From Odobenus rosmarus divergens (taxonomy: Eukaryota > Chordata > Mammalia > Carnivora > Odobenidae): DNA of 64,000 nt. The stretch lies in NCBI RefSeq assembly GCF_000321225.1, contig NW_004451870.1:118429-182428 (forward strand). Direction: 5' to 3'. The notes under the pieces are model-generated. The model had not been told where the DNA came from. It saw nothing but the letters and a program-made list of their open reading frames with translations, and did no database searches. Shown piece after piece: positions 46,133-58,670 of this stretch (within the stretch, counting starts at the first letter, position 1; the number at the start of each line of letters is the position of its first letter). A program made the translations under genes and the position numbers.

Positions 46133-46375
46133 TAATCCTTTGTATTTCTTTTTTTTAAAAAGATTTTATTTATTTATTTATTTTGGAGAGATTAAGCATG
46201 CATGGAGGGGAGGGGAAGAGGGAGAGAGAGATAGAGTCCCAAGCAGACTCTGCACTGAATGTGGAGTCTGACATAGGGCTCGACCCTACCACCCTGAGAT
46301 CATGACTTGAACCAAAATCAAGAGTCACTCTCCAGTGATTGCACCACTCAGGGGCCCCTAATCCTTTGTATTTCT
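46133..46375 (-). mobile_element. Older SINE inside old L1
   Basis: Body 46150-46358, rather diverged (GCAGACTCTGCACTGAATGT, GAGATCATGACTTGAACC, CACTCAGGGGCCCC). It has an exact 17-bp duplication TAATCCTTTGTATTTCT on both sides. The diverged body resembles the older subfamily at 2.5 kb. Confidence 0.95.
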
Positions 46376-47722
46376 GTGGTATTAGTTGTAACTTGTTTTC
46401 CATTTCTGATTTTATTTATTAAGGTTCTCCTTCTTTTTTTGTGGTGAGTGTAGCTAAAAGTTTGTCAATTTTGTTTAAATTTTCAAAGGAGCAGTTCTTA
46501 GTTTCCTTGATTTTTCTATTGTCTTTGTAGCCTCAACTTCATTTATTTCTGCTCTGATCTTTATTATTCTTTTCCTTCTACAAATTTTGGACTTCATTTG
46601 TTCTTTCAATTGTCCTTTAGAATGCTTATTGAGATGTTTCTTGTCTCTTGAGATGGGCCTGTATTGCTATGCACTTCTGTCTTAGCACTGCTTTTGCTAC
46701 CTCTCATAGATTTTGGTAAGGTGTATTTCCATTTTCATTTGTCTCAGAGTATTTTTTGATCTCCCCTTTAATTTTTCATTGACCCACTGGTTGTTCAGTA
46801 GCATGGAACTTAATCTCCACATATTTTTGATTTTTCCTGTATTTCTTATAATTGATTTCTATAGTCTTACTACTGCGGTCAGAAAAGATGCTTGATTTCA
46901 TTCTTCTTAAATTTATTGAAACTTATTTAGTGGCCTAATATATGATCTATCCTGAAGAATATTCCATGTGCACTTGAGAGAAATGTATGTATAAACCTAT
47001 TAAGTTCATCTGGTCTTATGTGTCATTTAAGTTTGATATTTCCTTAATGATTTCCTGTGTGGATGTTCTATCCTTTGATGTAAGTGGTATATTAAAGTCC
47101 CCTACTATTACTATATCGTTCTCAATTTCTCTGTTTTTGTCTCTTAATATTTGCTTTATATTTTAGGTGCTCCTCTTTTGGATGCATAAATATTTACAAA
47201 TACAAGCTTTGGTTGGATTGATCCCCTTATCATTATGTAATACATTTTTTTTTTGTCTCTTATCACGGTCTTTGTTTCAGAGTCTATTTTGTATGATGTA
47301 AGTTTAGCCACCCCAGCATTCCTTTGGTTTCCATTTGCATGGAATATCTTTTTCTATTCCTTCATTTTTAATCTCTATGTGTCCTTATATCTGAAATGAG
47401 TGTCTTCTGGGCAGTATATTGATGAATCTTGTTTTTATATTTGTTTGTTTGTTTAATCCATTAAGCCATTCTGTATTTTTTGATTAGAGAATTTAGTTCA
47501 TTTACAATTAAAGTAATTGTTGATAGGTATGTACTTGTTGCCATTTGTTCATTGTTTTCCATTTTGCAGTTCTGTGTTTCTTCTTTTCCTGCTCTCTCCC
47601 TTTGTGGTATGATGACTTTCTTTAGTGTTCTGCTTAGATTCCTTTCTTATTATCTTTTGTTTATTTATTAGAGGTTTTTGCCTTGTGGTTGCAATGAGGC
47701 TCACATATATGTATATATGAAT

Positions 47723-47940
47723 AAAACAGTCTTTTTAAAAAAATTTTATTTATTTATTTGACAGAGAGAGACACAGCAAGAGAAGGAACACAGCAAGGGG
47801 AGTGGGAGAGGGAGAAGCAGGCTTCCTGCAGAGCGGGGAGCCCAATGTGGGGCTCGATCCCAGGACCCTGGGACCATGACCTGAGCTGAAGGCAGACGCC
47901 TAATGACTGAGCCACCCAGGTGCCCCAAAACAGTCTTTTT
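47723..47940 (-). mobile_element. SINE inside old L1
   Basis: Body 47737-47926, close to consensus (GAGAGGGAGAAGCAGGCTTC, GGCTCGATCCCAGGACCCTG, GAGCCACCCAGGTGCCCC). Exact 14-bp duplication AAAACAGTCTTTTT. Confidence 0.96.
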
Positions 47941-48192
47941 TAAGTTGATAGCAACTTAAGTTTGAATACATTCTAAACTCAGCATTTTTACCCCCTGCTC
48001 TGTTTTATGTTTTTGATGTCACATTTTACATTTTTTAAAATTTTGGATGTTCTTTAACTGAGTATTGTAGTTAGTTATTGTTACTTTTAACTTTTATTCT
48101 AGCCTTATGAGTGATTATCTACTACCTTTACTTTATTTTACCTTGACCAGTGAGATCTACACTTTCATGTTTTTTTGTTTCCTTTTCTTTTT

Positions 48193-49115
48193 AGCCTAAA
48201 GAAGGTCCTTTAACATTTCTTGTAAGGCCAGTTTAGAGGTGATGAGCTGCTTTAACCTTTGCTTGTCTGGAGAACTCTTTATTTCTCTTTTAATTCTGAA
48301 TGATAACTTGCTAGGTATAGTATTCTTGGTTGGAAGTTTTTTGTTTTTTTTTTTTTCTTTCAGCACTTTGAATATATCATTCCACTCCCTTCCGGCCTGC
48401 AAAGTTTCTTCTAAAAAATCTTCTTGTTGGCTTATGGTGTTTTCTTATATGTAACACATTGTTTTTCTCTTGTTACTTTTAAAATTCTCTCTTTGTTTTT
48501 AACTTTTAATATTTTAATTCTAATGTGTCTTGGGGTGGGTCATTCTTAGGTTCATTTAATTTGGAACTCCCTGAGATTCTTGGATCTGGATGTCTGTTTC
48601 CTTCCCCAAGTTAGAGAAGTTTTCAGCCAGTATTTTTTCAAATAAGTTTCTTTTTTCCTTTTCTCTCTGTTCTCCTTGAATGACCCCTATAATGCAAGTA
48701 TTATTCTGCTTCACGTTGTCCCATAAGTCCCTTAAACTATCTTTACAATTTTAATTCTTTTTTTCTTTTTGCAACTCTGTTTGGGTAAGGTCCACTGACC
48801 TGTATTCTAGGTCACTGATCCTTCCGCTTTTTCTAGTCTGCTGTTGAACCCTTTTTGTGTTTTTGGTTTTTTGTTTTCTTCAGTTCAGTTATTCTTTAGG
48901 TCTGTGACTTCTCTTTGGTACTTTCTTAGATTTTTCAGCTCTTTATTGAAGTTCCCACTGTGTTCATCCATTCTTCTCCCAAGTTCAGTAAACATCTTTA
49001 TAACAATTACTTTGAACTCTTTATCAGGTAAATTACTTACCTCTGTTTCTTTAAAGTTTTTTTCTGAGGTTTTGTCTTGTTCTTTTGTTTGGGATGTATT
49101 CCTCTGCTTTTTCAT
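48193..49115 (-). pseudogene. L1 ORF1 (RNA-binding coiled-coil protein), broken
   Basis: ORF1p is a trimeric RNA-binding chaperone of L1 RNA. On the minus strand the start MKKQRNTSQTKEQDKTSEKN (from about 49115) leads into a coiled-coil-like stretch (FTELGRRMDEHSGNFNKELK). The C-terminal part (QAGREWNDIFKVLKEKKKNK to LALQEMLKDLL, 48402-48196) is the conserved end of the protein. The middle (about 48410-48880) has stops and frameshifts. It lies directly upstream of ORF2 remnants, in the normal L1 order. It is not functional. Confidence 0.9.
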
Positions 49116-50545
49116 TTTGCTTGACTCCGTGTGTTTCTGTATATTGGGCAAAATAGCTTTCTCTCCTAGTCTTGAAGGAGTGGCCTTGTGTAGGAGATGA
49201 GCCTTATCTTTCAACGTTTCTCTAGTTCTTGGTTGTCTCTCAAACTTTTGTGATTGTCTAAGCATCCCTATTTATTCTGGATAGGTCCCAGTTGTTGATG
49301 GTGTGCTGAGATATGTCAGTGTTGCAAAAGGAGGATCTCAGTCAGTTCCTAGTTTTAGGCTAATTGGAAGGCAGACCCTCAAGTAACAGCTTTTAAAGTA
49401 TGCAAATATATATGTTCCTGTGGGACCACATCATAACCCTGCTGGCTTCCAGACCAGATGATCTGAGGTATCCACTGGGAGACATATCAATAATTAGAGC
49501 TTCAGAAGAGACTATAAGCTCCTTTCTGGGAGGTACTAGTGAGCTACAGCCTACAGTGGGACTAAGTACAAGGATGGTGTCTCCCTGCCTATATTCCATG
49601 AGAGTTCCTCTGTAGATGTGTGGCAGATGAGAAGTCTGACCCTCAAGCTGAAGATCTAGGAAAAGTAAAAGGGCCTTTCTTTTTCACTGAAAAACTGGGG
49701 ATGTTATTCATTCTGCTATTTGTGCATTGCCCTGTTGGTGGTTGTGTTCAAATAACTGTCTTTCTAATTGTTATAGTCCTGTGGGACCCAGGAACTCAAG
49801 CCCTTCTGTCCACCAAAGCCAGGAGCATCTCCTGTTTGGATTGCATATACCTGCTGGCTTTAGCAAGTAGTGGAAGAGCATAGGCCCGAGGTGTGCCTTC
49901 CAGCTTTAGTGTGACAGCGTAGAGCTCAGACAGGGCCAGCATATTCCTGCCAGCACCATCAAAGTAGGGCGAGAATGCAGAAATGATTCCCACCAGCACC
50001 TCCATCTCAACAAAGCCCTGCCCTTTCCCCTCCACAGATGCTTTGAGGTTAGCAAATGAATTTCCTCATAGAATCTAGGTACTGTCAAGCTGCTGGTCTT
50101 TGGGGCAAGTGAATTTGTACCTGAGCCCTTCAAGAGAAGTATCTCAGTTCCTTATGGCCTTTTGGGTTTCCTGGTTGTGAGCCCCATTGGTTTTCAAAGC
50201 TAGACATTTTGGGGGCTCATCTCTTTGATATATCCTAAGGGTTGAGGTAGGTCCCTGATACGGGACACAACCCCTTACTCTTACTCTTCAGGGAGAAGCT
50301 CCAGATTTGTGAGATTCCCCCTTGATTAGAGTTACCCTGCCAGGGGCTGGATTTTTGATGAAACCATATCTCTAATGCTCATACCTCTCTTGATGTGGGC
50401 CTTTTACTATTCATTGTGAAGGAGCTGTTCAGCTACTTTTTAGGTCTATTTTAGAGGAAATTATTTCATAAGTAGCTATGGATTTGATATGTCTGTGGTA
50501 GGAGATGAGTTCAGGATCTTCCTATGCTGCCATCTTGAACTATTT
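49116..50545 (-). promoter_or_regulatory. L1 5' UTR remnant
   Basis: About 1.4 kb separate the ORF1 start from the 5' tip (complement of GTTCAAGATGGCAGCATAGG near 50520-50540). The position and the GC-richer composition match an L1 5' UTR, which in intact elements carries an internal promoter. I cannot say whether any activity remains. Several short frames here (for example 49620-49883 on +) are chance frames. Confidence 0.75.
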
Positions 50546-50609
50546 TCTTGCATTTGTTTTTGAAATAGAAGTTTTTGAAGTAGCTAGACCCTAGCCTGCT
50601 GGAAATTTG

Positions 50610-50634
50610 ATATATATATATATACACACATATA

Positions 50635-50665
<31 letters not shown>

Positions 50666-50667
50666 TA
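50610..50667. repeat. (TA)n microsatellite with CA interruption
   Basis: TATATATA runs interrupted by ACACAC and GT, about 58 bp. Highly unstable sequence type, likely polymorphic. Confidence 0.95.
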
Positions 50668-50891
50668 GTATGAAGTTTATTTTATTACATTTCACACTAG
50701 GCTTGCGACTGATATATACTATTGAACCAACATTTTAGATCAGAGAGTCTGTTGGTAATATGTGTTTTCCTACAAGGGCTAAAAGACCTTATGTAGGTCC
50801 TTGACTTGATGAAGCAGATGTAAACCATGTGGAGTTACTATGACAGATAACTGTGGATGCATCTTAAATGCCTTATCCCTAGTGCTCTATT

Positions 50892-51014
50892 AAAACAAAA
50901 GAGGGCATGTACTGAATGGAGCGCTGGGTGTTATGCAAACAATGAATCATGGACCACTACATCAAAAACTAATGATGTAATGTATGGTGATTAACATAAC
51001 ATAATAAAAAACAA
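50892..51014 (+). mobile_element. Short L1 3' end
   Basis: GCGCTGGGTGTTATGCAAAC, CACTACATCAAAAACTAATG, GTGATTAACATAACATAATA then poly-A. A short duplication AAAACAA lies on both sides. About 110 bp of L1 tail. Confidence 0.9.
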
Positions 51015-52533
51015 TCCTGTTCAGGCAAACAAGATTTTAGAACCATACTAGTGCACATATGATATCTTTAGGGACAATTAATAGTGGCTTATCTCTTCCT
51101 ATTTTATTAGATATCTTGCCTTTACCAGCAGGTGAGGTTGACAATCAGTTTTGTGTTGTGTAACTCAATTTTCAAACCCCAGCAACATAAAACTGATAGG
51201 CTGATGGCAGTATTTGTAAATTAAAGATTACTTTAATCTTCAGTGACAGAGATTTATGAAATATTGCTTTAAATTTGTGCTTCATGTGGTAAAGCAAATT
51301 GAGTTTATTTTATAGACAAAAGCAATTTGAAGAAACCCATAGATTACTCTGGCCACTGAAGGGTATAAATTATCTCTAACTAAATTTTGTCAGTACTGTA
51401 TGTTGAGCTATTTAGATAAAACATGTTTTTGACATTTATTGCAAAATGATACCTTCTTCTAGACTCCTGCATTCTCTGGAGTTGAGTATAGAATGAATCA
51501 TTAAGGGAATGAGTAATCCTTTTCTTGACACGAATTGCATTATCCAAGGATGTGAAAATTTGAATGCATTTTTCTAAGTAAATTATTGTGAAGAGGTATA
51601 CAAACCTATTATGATGAATTTGAGGCATGCCAAAACATTATACAACCCACATGCATAATTTCTAGGCAAATTCGCTGCCATTATTTAGGATTTTAAATGC
51701 ATATTTATTCCCACAGTGCAATGTATAATCCCATGTAGAGGCAAGGTAAGTAAATCATTGTGATGGTGGTACTTGCTCATACAAAGTAAGGCAATTCTTA
51801 CAGAGCATGAAGCTTTCTAGTGGACATCCACCACAAATGCTAGTGTTGCTGTTATTACTCACCTCTAGAAGCAGCAAAAAGGCATCCATTATTAACAAAG
51901 CTCTGCCCTAGAAAGAATAAAAAAAACAATATATGTTTTACGACTCCAAGGAACATAACATAAAATGGGCAAAAGAGGCTAATGTGTAGATATTTATAAA
52001 CTTTAACACACAGACAACCAACCACAAGGCTCAACAATTGGGGAGGTATGAAAGATGAAGAATGGGTGGATGGTTTTAAAAAAACAACAACGCTATAACT
52101 GGATCCAGGAAATTATTATCTGCTAAGATTTGTGATCACATTAGTACAACACTCAAATTTATGTAGCAACTGCTATTAAACAGCATTTCAATTTAATAAT
52201 TTAATTATGAATTATATTGACTGCCACTAATTGGGAAGGAGATAATGAGCCTTTGATTAATAGTTCTCCTCTTCCTCCCTTCCTCCTCCTCTCCCCTTCC
52301 TCCTCCTCTGCCCTTCCTCCTCCTCTTCTTTTACCTCCCAAAAATGTTTCTCTAGACAAACCTAACTTTGAGCAATGCAACTTATATTTGTTATTTATAC
52401 TGAACCCTAATGGCAGTGACATGAATAGCACATAGCCCTCCCTCCTAGCTGATATAATTTAAATTAATTTTCCACTCTAATGATCTTTTTTCTTTCATAA
52501 TTAGTATTAGTTCCTTTACATTTATCTTTGTTA
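51015..52533. other. Unique sequence with a CCT-rich repeat
   Basis: No gene or transposable element was recognised. A (CCT)n-like pyrimidine repeat lies at 52264-52330, and its two strands produce the proline-rich and glutamate/arginine-rich frames seen there. Confidence 0.5.
52264..52330. repeat. (TCC)n pyrimidine-rich repeat
   Basis: Repeated CTTCCTCCTCCTC units over about 65 bp. Confidence 0.9.
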
Positions 52534-52942
52534 CAGTCCTACCTCATTTGATTGTGTTTGCTTTATTGTGCTTTGCAGATATTATGTTTTTTTGCAGATT
52601 GAAGGTTTGTGGCAACCCTGTGTCTTGCAAATCTGTCACTTCATGGTGTGCCACATTTTGTAATTCTTGCAATATTCCAAATACCTTTATTATTTTATTT
52701 GTTATGGTTATATGTCATCAGTGATTATGCCTTAAAAGTTCAAATGATGGTTAGCATTTTTAGCAATAAATTTTTTTTGCTTTTTTGACAAAATACTATT
52801 GCATACTTAATAGACTACAGTATAGTGTAAACATAACTTTTATGTGCTCTGAGAAATCAAAAACATCATTTGACTTTATTGCAATATTTGCTTTATTGTG
52901 GTGGTTTGGAACTAGACTAACAATATCTCCAAGGGATGACTA
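52534..52942 (+). mobile_element. Tigger-type (pogo) DNA transposon remnant
   Basis: The left end CAGTCCTACCTCATTTGATTG is followed by TTGCTTTATTGTGCTTTGCAG and GGTTTGTGGCAACCCTGTG. Near the right end are TTTGCTTTATTGTGGTGGTT, CAATATCTCCAAGGGATGAC. Both ends carry the TTTATTGTG block, and a TA precedes the left end, as in Tigger elements. No transposase frame. Subfamily not certain. Orientation is arbitrary. Confidence 0.85.
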
Positions 52943-53949
52943 CATGGACTTCTATCCACCATGTTTTTTTTTTTTTTCCTTGTTTACCATGCTCTTTCTT
53001 AAGTTGTTTTCATCTTTCCAGTATTCTGTTTAGTGAATCTGGTGATCTTTTCCTTATTTAAACTCTTTGTTTCGTCTGCTGGTTTAGATGTTACAGATTG
53101 AATTTTTTTCGTAGTTATGCTTACATTCTTTTAACACTCAGATTTAAAAATAATATTTTCTCTTAAAGTCTATATTTTGCCTACAATATCACCATTCCTC
53201 CCAAGAAAATGAGAATTTAGGTATACTTTAATTTTTCATTAAGCCTTTTCATTTTTTCTTTTTTATTTCTAAAATATTAGTCCTTTCATTTAATATAATT
53301 TTATAGTCAAATATTAATTAGATTTAACAAAAAGTTATTTGTTTCTTATTTGTTTTTGGTATTTCATTCCTTGCTGGGCCAATGGCAAGTATTTAATACC
53401 ATTGTATCTCACAGGAATAATTATAAAGCCTACTTGTGGAAAGGTAGCCTACATACCAAAGGAGTTATAGATTCCTGCCAACAATATTGTAACTTGGGAA
53501 CACATATGGAGATAGATTTTAATAGTCTTAGACAAAAACTAAAGAGTATAAAACATGAAGCTGTATCAGGTTGAATTTAACAGTGAGTATATTCCCTGGA
53601 ACTTAGGATTTATTGGATCTAGCAATTGGGAGTGGGATTATGTATATTGGGTTGGTAAACTGAAGCTTGGACACAATTGTTGCCCACAATTGAGTGAGGT
53701 GAGACGAAAGGGCTTCCTTTATATATTTTAGAGGACCAAGTCTCAGGGATTAGTGAAATAGAAATATTGGAGTACACATATTTGTATACAACTAGTATAG
53801 TCATTCCCTAACTACATATCTAGGAAGGTCTGGCAGACGTGAGGAATTAAGAAATACATTGGTGAATGGAGTATCATAATTCTTGAAATATTTTGCCCTG
53901 GTTACTCACTGCAGAGGGTAAATAAAAATATGGTGGAAGATACTACCAT
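52943..53949. other. Unassigned sequence upstream of the ERV-L remnant
   Basis: The part from about 53350 onward may belong to the same ancient provirus (gag-protease region) but shows no motif I can defend. No gene. Confidence 0.4.
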
Positions 53950-54920
53950 GGATTGAGTTCCCTAATTTCAGTAGGGATAATGGGCTTAATACTTGAAAGA
54001 TGCAGAGGTGGTCATTTTTAAAACATTCATATTTAGGTCTGTTTGGCTGTTGAAAAGCCACATAAGTCCTGTAGAATGTCTGTATTTTATTGATCCAGTG
54101 GTAACTCCAATCACATTTGTAGTTTCTTATGATATTTATTATTTCAAATCAATACAGCCCAAGACAGATTTACACAAATATTATCTTATGAAAAACTTGC
54201 TGTTTCATTCCAACTAGTAAGAATAATCAGGAGCAATTTGCCTTTGCCTACGATCAATAGTACACATTTATTATTTTGTCCCCAAGTAGCCAAGACTCCT
54301 GATTTTGTTCATAATATAATCATAAAGGGACCTTAATCATCCTATAGATCCTCACTGTGGTCCATTATATATATGACATTATGCTAATGGGATTTGGTGA
54401 CCAGGAAATGAGCAAGTACCTAGGCATCTCAGTAAGAAACATCTAAGCCAGAAGATGGGAAATAAAACTTCAGGGCCAGCCACATTGGTAAAGTCTCTAA
54501 TCATTGAATGGTCTCAAAAATGTCAGGATAGTTCCTTAAATGAAAGAGGTTGTTCTACCTTGTACTTCTCCATAAAAAGAAAGAGTCACAATTGGTGGGT
54601 TTCTTTGGATATTAAAGTGAACATACTTCATATTTGGAGATGCTCTTTCAATTCATTTACTGTGTAAATTGTAGATTTTGAAAGGGGCCCAGAACAAGAG
54701 AAGGATCTACAACAGGTTGAGGCCTCAGAGCTTTGACTGAGTAGATCCAATTGCACTTCAAGGATAGAAATGGATGCTGCATGGAGCCTCTCCTTCTTCC
54801 CAAAGAGAACATAATACAGACTCCTAGGATTTTGGAGTAAGTTTCTCCTGTGTTGCACTCCGTGACTAAAATGGAGCATGACACTAGATCCCATGCCAGA
54901 GCTAGACTTTTATGTTTCCC
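53950..54920 (+). pseudogene. ERV-L-type endogenous retrovirus pol remnant
   Basis: Translated across several frames, 53990-54220 resembles the start of a reverse transcriptase (PVVTPITF region), and 54230-54420 its central part, including a degraded active-site box near 54360. At 54660-54850, the words GGGGCCCAGAACAAGAGAAGG and TAGGATTTTGGAGTAAG match the reverse transcriptase to RNase H linker of the ERV-L group. Stops and indels occur every 20-70 codons, so it is long dead. No LTRs could be recognised at either side, and no env is expected for this group. Confidence 0.75.
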
Positions 54921-57055
54921 CGTCATTGAAGAGCGTTTTGTTGTTTGTTTGGATGATATCTGGATAGGTCAGTGGTAAATTGACCACTATCTCCAGTGCT
55001 TGAACTATATGGATGTATCCACAGTTGGGTAAGCAATGCTTCTGCAAATCAGAGGCCCCTGACTAGTGACTCTTCAGGGGCCACTCGGTTGGACCAGTCA
55101 CTTTATAACCTTAATTTCATAGGGAGAGGCTACAGTTTTGTCTCCATTTTTGGGAAGTTCTGAGTCCTGTTTTTAGATATCCCATATCTTAGGTGTTAAG
55201 TAGGTAGTGCAATTCCACCAGTTCTCTTGTCAGTTGAAGGAAGCCCCCATTTTCACTTCCCAGTATTTTATTATTTTATTTTATGTATATTAGGGTTGGG
55301 AACATCATCAATCTCATCATACTTGGCTTCTTTATCTACAAGTTATGTTACACCCTAACAACAGGGAGACTCCTTAAAAAAGTATATTTGGACCCTGTTA
55401 GGTTTACTTGGTACCTTTGGATAGTGCCTATTTTTCTAGTGGGAGGGATAGTCATGCAGGCTGTGTATTTTAGGCCTTTTTTATTTTCATTTCTACTTTA
55501 TCAGAACATGTAGCACCCTAGCAGTAGTATCCTGTCTTGGACTAATGTACTTGGTTTGGGAAGAAAATCAAGAATGAAATCAAAAGAACATCATTTCTCC
55601 CATATGGGTTAGCAAATTGTAGCTCTAATCTCCTTCTCCCCTTCAAGGAGCTTCCTCACTTCTTGAAAAATCCCTTCAAGATCATTAATAATAACAAAAA
55701 ATTGTTATCTTTGGTCCCTGGTTTGTGCTCCAGCCGTACAAGAGATAAGTAACAAATTAGTAACCTGTAGTTCAAATCCTTATCATTGATGGACTCCACT
55801 ATCCCTGGAACACTACTTTCTTAACCTACCTTGCATATGTTCTTGATCTCGAATCCCTTGGTTCACTCTTTGGAGGCTATGGTGAGTTTGGGGGCAAGAT
55901 GTCTAGCTTTCTGCACCAAATTGTCAAACAAATTAGGATAAATGGCCCAATAACACACAAATCAGACTTGGATGATGTTTATAGAGAGAAACTTCTGATA
56001 CAGGAGGATTAGTAGGTTTACAGTTCTCCCTGAAAGGGCACTCAGAAGCACACAGGAATATAAGACAGCTAGATATCAGACTCTAAGTGCTAGACCTAGA
56101 CTGTGGGCTGAGTATTGTAGTCACAATTCGATGATGTGTTAGAACTTTAGCCGTCAGCACTGATCTGCCACAGTATTTTTGGTTAGGAGAGCACAAGCCT
56201 CTCTGCCATGATCAGGGACTTGGGTCCATGCCTTGAACTTGTAGATCTGTGACAGAACAAATCATTGACTTCCAACCCTGCTGCACTACTGACTTAGCGT
56301 TCTCACAGAATTGAATAGCTTAGTACTTGTTTCTGTGGAGTGGTTTGCATTTCCAATTGGTCCCTCAGTGGGCAGCCACCACCCTCTCAGAAAGACCAAT
56401 CTGTAGGAGATCAGCCTAGAAAAAGTTAACTCTTCCTACCTCTCATTTAGACTCTCCTAAGAGAAATGCTGAGAAACATTAAGTGATTTGAAAGAAAGAA
56501 CAAAACAAACTTTGGACATAGCATATTCACATGGGAGATGAACTCTTTGTAAAAAAATAAAAATCATATTGAAACATAGCAGAGGTTTATATATCGATGG
56601 TGTTGCAGCAATGATAGGAAGGTGTAAAAGCTTTACACATTAAATTCAATTTGAAAACTCTGAAATTGATGTAATACGTTTTTCTATTCACAGAGAATCT
56701 CTTAATGTAAAGGTTTGCCTGGAGTTCTGGAATCTACATTAAATAATGTCAAAATGATAAATCTATTAAAATTCAAGTCTCAACATTCCAATTCTCTTCT
56801 CAGTTTTACTTAAAGAAATAGGATCAGAATACTATACTATTTCCTACTGAAATAATGCTGATTACAAAAAGAAATTCATCAAGAGTTTGTGAATTAAAAG
56901 AAGAACTGTTGTGAGTTTGTGATGGGGGCAAATGCATTTGCGTGATTCTCACTTTAAGAGATATTACTGAAAGAGATCTATTGGCTTCCAGAAATGACTT
57001 ACCTAATGGAAATAGGACATCCAAATTAACAGAAAAGTGCAAAGACAATTTTATT

Positions 57056-57090
<35 letters not shown>

Positions 57091-57274
57091 TATACATACT
57101 GAAAGGGTTTGTGTTTTCATAGTCAAAATTAAACTTTGGAAAAATGAAGTTAAAATACTTTCTAATAATATTAAATTTGGGTTAGAATTTGAATCCTGAA
57201 GACTCATTATGAAAATTTAGAGGGAAAAAACCTATGTAAGCTACATGGAAAGTTTCAATATTCTCCGCATTTTA
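54921..57274. other. Unassigned sequence with CA microsatellite
   Basis: It may include more of the decayed provirus, but no domain is visible. A 76-aa hydrophobic frame at 55283-55513 has no recognised family. A (CA)n repeat lies at 57058-57088. Confidence 0.4.
57058..57088. repeat. (CA)n microsatellite
   Basis: About 15 uninterrupted AC units. Likely polymorphic. Confidence 0.95.
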
Positions 57275-57957
57275 TTAATACCTTTTTACTGACATATAAT
57301 TGTTTAAGGTGTGTGATGTGTTGATTGCAGTGTGATTACTACCATAGCGTTAGCTAACACCTCTATAATGTCACATAAATATTTATTTTTTGTGGTTAGA
57401 ACATTTAAGATCTATTAGCAACTTTGAAGTAAATAATACAGTATTTTGATTATAATCACTGTGTTATGCCTTAGATCTCTAGAACTTATTCATCTTCTAC
57501 TTGCAAGTTTACAATCTTGGACCAATATCTTCTCAGTTCCCTATTCCCCCAGCCCCTGGTAACCACCATTCTAATCTCAGTTTCTACAAGTTCAGATTTT
57601 TTAGATTCCTCATGTAAGTGATTTCATACAGTATTTGTCTTTCTCTCTTTGACTTATTTCACTGAGCATAATGCCCTCAAGATCCATCTGTGTTACTGCA
57701 AATGGTAGGATTTCCTTCTTTTTCATTACCTTTATGTGTATATTTATATATATATATGTGAGATACATATATATATATATCACAATATCACACATCTTCT
57801 TGATCCATTCATTTGTTGATGGTTAGGTTGTTTCCATATCTTGGCTATTGCAAATAATGCTGCAGTGAACATAGGAGTGCAGATATTTTTTTAATTCAGC
57901 TTTCATTTCCTTTGGATATATACCCAGAAGTAGGATTGCTAGATCAATGGTAGTTCT
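57275..57957 (-). mobile_element. Old L1, 3' UTR and ORF2 end
   Basis: Antisense L1M-type 3' UTR (GACATATAATTGTTTAAGGT, CCAGCCCCTGGTAACCACCA) and ORF2 C-terminus (frame 57610-57795 ends in a decayed copy of the usual L1 terminus). Interrupted at about 57958 by a roughly 1-kb insert and resumed at 58994. Confidence 0.9.
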
Positions 57958-57975
57958 TTTTTTTTTCTTTTCCAT

Positions 57976-58194
57976 TAAGTTTCATTTTTATTTTTTTAAA
58001 ATTTTTTTAAAAAGATTTTATTTATTTGACAGAGAGAGACACAGAGAGGAAGGAACACAAGAGGGAGAAGCAGGCTTCCTGCCAAGCAGGGAACCCGAAG
58101 TGGGGCTTGATCCCAGGACCCTGGGATCACGACCTGAGCTGAAGACAGACGTTTAATGATTAAGCCACCCAGGCGCCCCTAAGTCTCATTTTTA
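57976..58194 (-). mobile_element. SINE in the tail of the retroposed cassette
   Basis: Body 57991-58179: AAAGATTTTATTTATTTGAC, GAGAGACACAGAGAGGAAGG, GATCACGACCTGAGCTGAAG, AAGCCACCCAGGCGCCCC, with a short internal deletion. 15-bp duplication with one mismatch (TAAGT, T or C, TCATTTTTA). Confidence 0.95.
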
Positions 58195-58489
58195 AATCTG
58201 ATTGCTTTCTAAGATCATTCCTAGTATCAGCGGGTGATTATTGTACTTCTGCCTCATGGAATGATTTAAACTGTACATAGATTATAGTCCAAACCATTGG
58301 TGGTAATAAACTTTTTGATGCCTCTATTTAGAATTAAAGGAGGGATTAGTCATAAAGATAATAATATTCCTGTTCTCAATTTCTGAGGGGTAGAGGGTTG
58401 TATTCATTCATGGACAGTATTTAGGGGAGATAACAGAGAACACAATAGATGACTTCTTCAAATTCAGAGAAAAATAGTTGAGTTTTCCC

Positions 58490-58670
58490 ACTGATCATGC
58501 TCATCACCATGTCTATAACCCATGAGAAGAAATGGAAGAGACCCAAGAAATATCTAAGTGAGGAGAATGCAGTGAAAAGGCCATCTGTGAACCAGGAAGT
58601 GGCCTTCACCAGACATACCAGTCTGCAGGCACCTTGATCTTTGACTTTTCAACTTCCAAGCATGTCATTT
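58490..58670 (+). mobile_element. MaLR (MST/MLT-like) LTR fragment
   Basis: AAGGCCATCTGTGAACCAGG, AAGTGGCCTTCACCAGACAT and GGCACCTTGATCTTTGACTT follow the word order of the R region side of mammalian MaLR LTRs. It is a solo fragment inside the minus-strand cassette, hence antisense to it. Subfamily uncertain. Confidence 0.6.

Larger units (their letters stand above)
44796..50545 (-). mobile_element. Old near-full-length L1, 5' part
   Basis: It continues the L1 of 39310-40874. Leftward from 50545 it has a 5' UTR (about 50545-49116) starting near the complement of GTTCAAGATGGCAGCATAGG, ORF1 remnants (49115-48193), then ORF2 remnants from about 48190 down to 44796. Three SINEs are embedded. Subtracting nested elements, the L1 is about 6.7 kb, which is full length. 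Target duplications were not found, probably because of age and loss of the 3' tip. Confidence 0.92.

Noticed and set aside
52201..52435. Proline-rich and glutamate-rich frames on opposite strands
   Set aside because: Translations of the CCT repeat.
55283..55513. 76-codon hydrophobic frame as a retroviral envelope fragment
   Set aside because: No motif supports env, and ERV-L elements are not expected to carry one.
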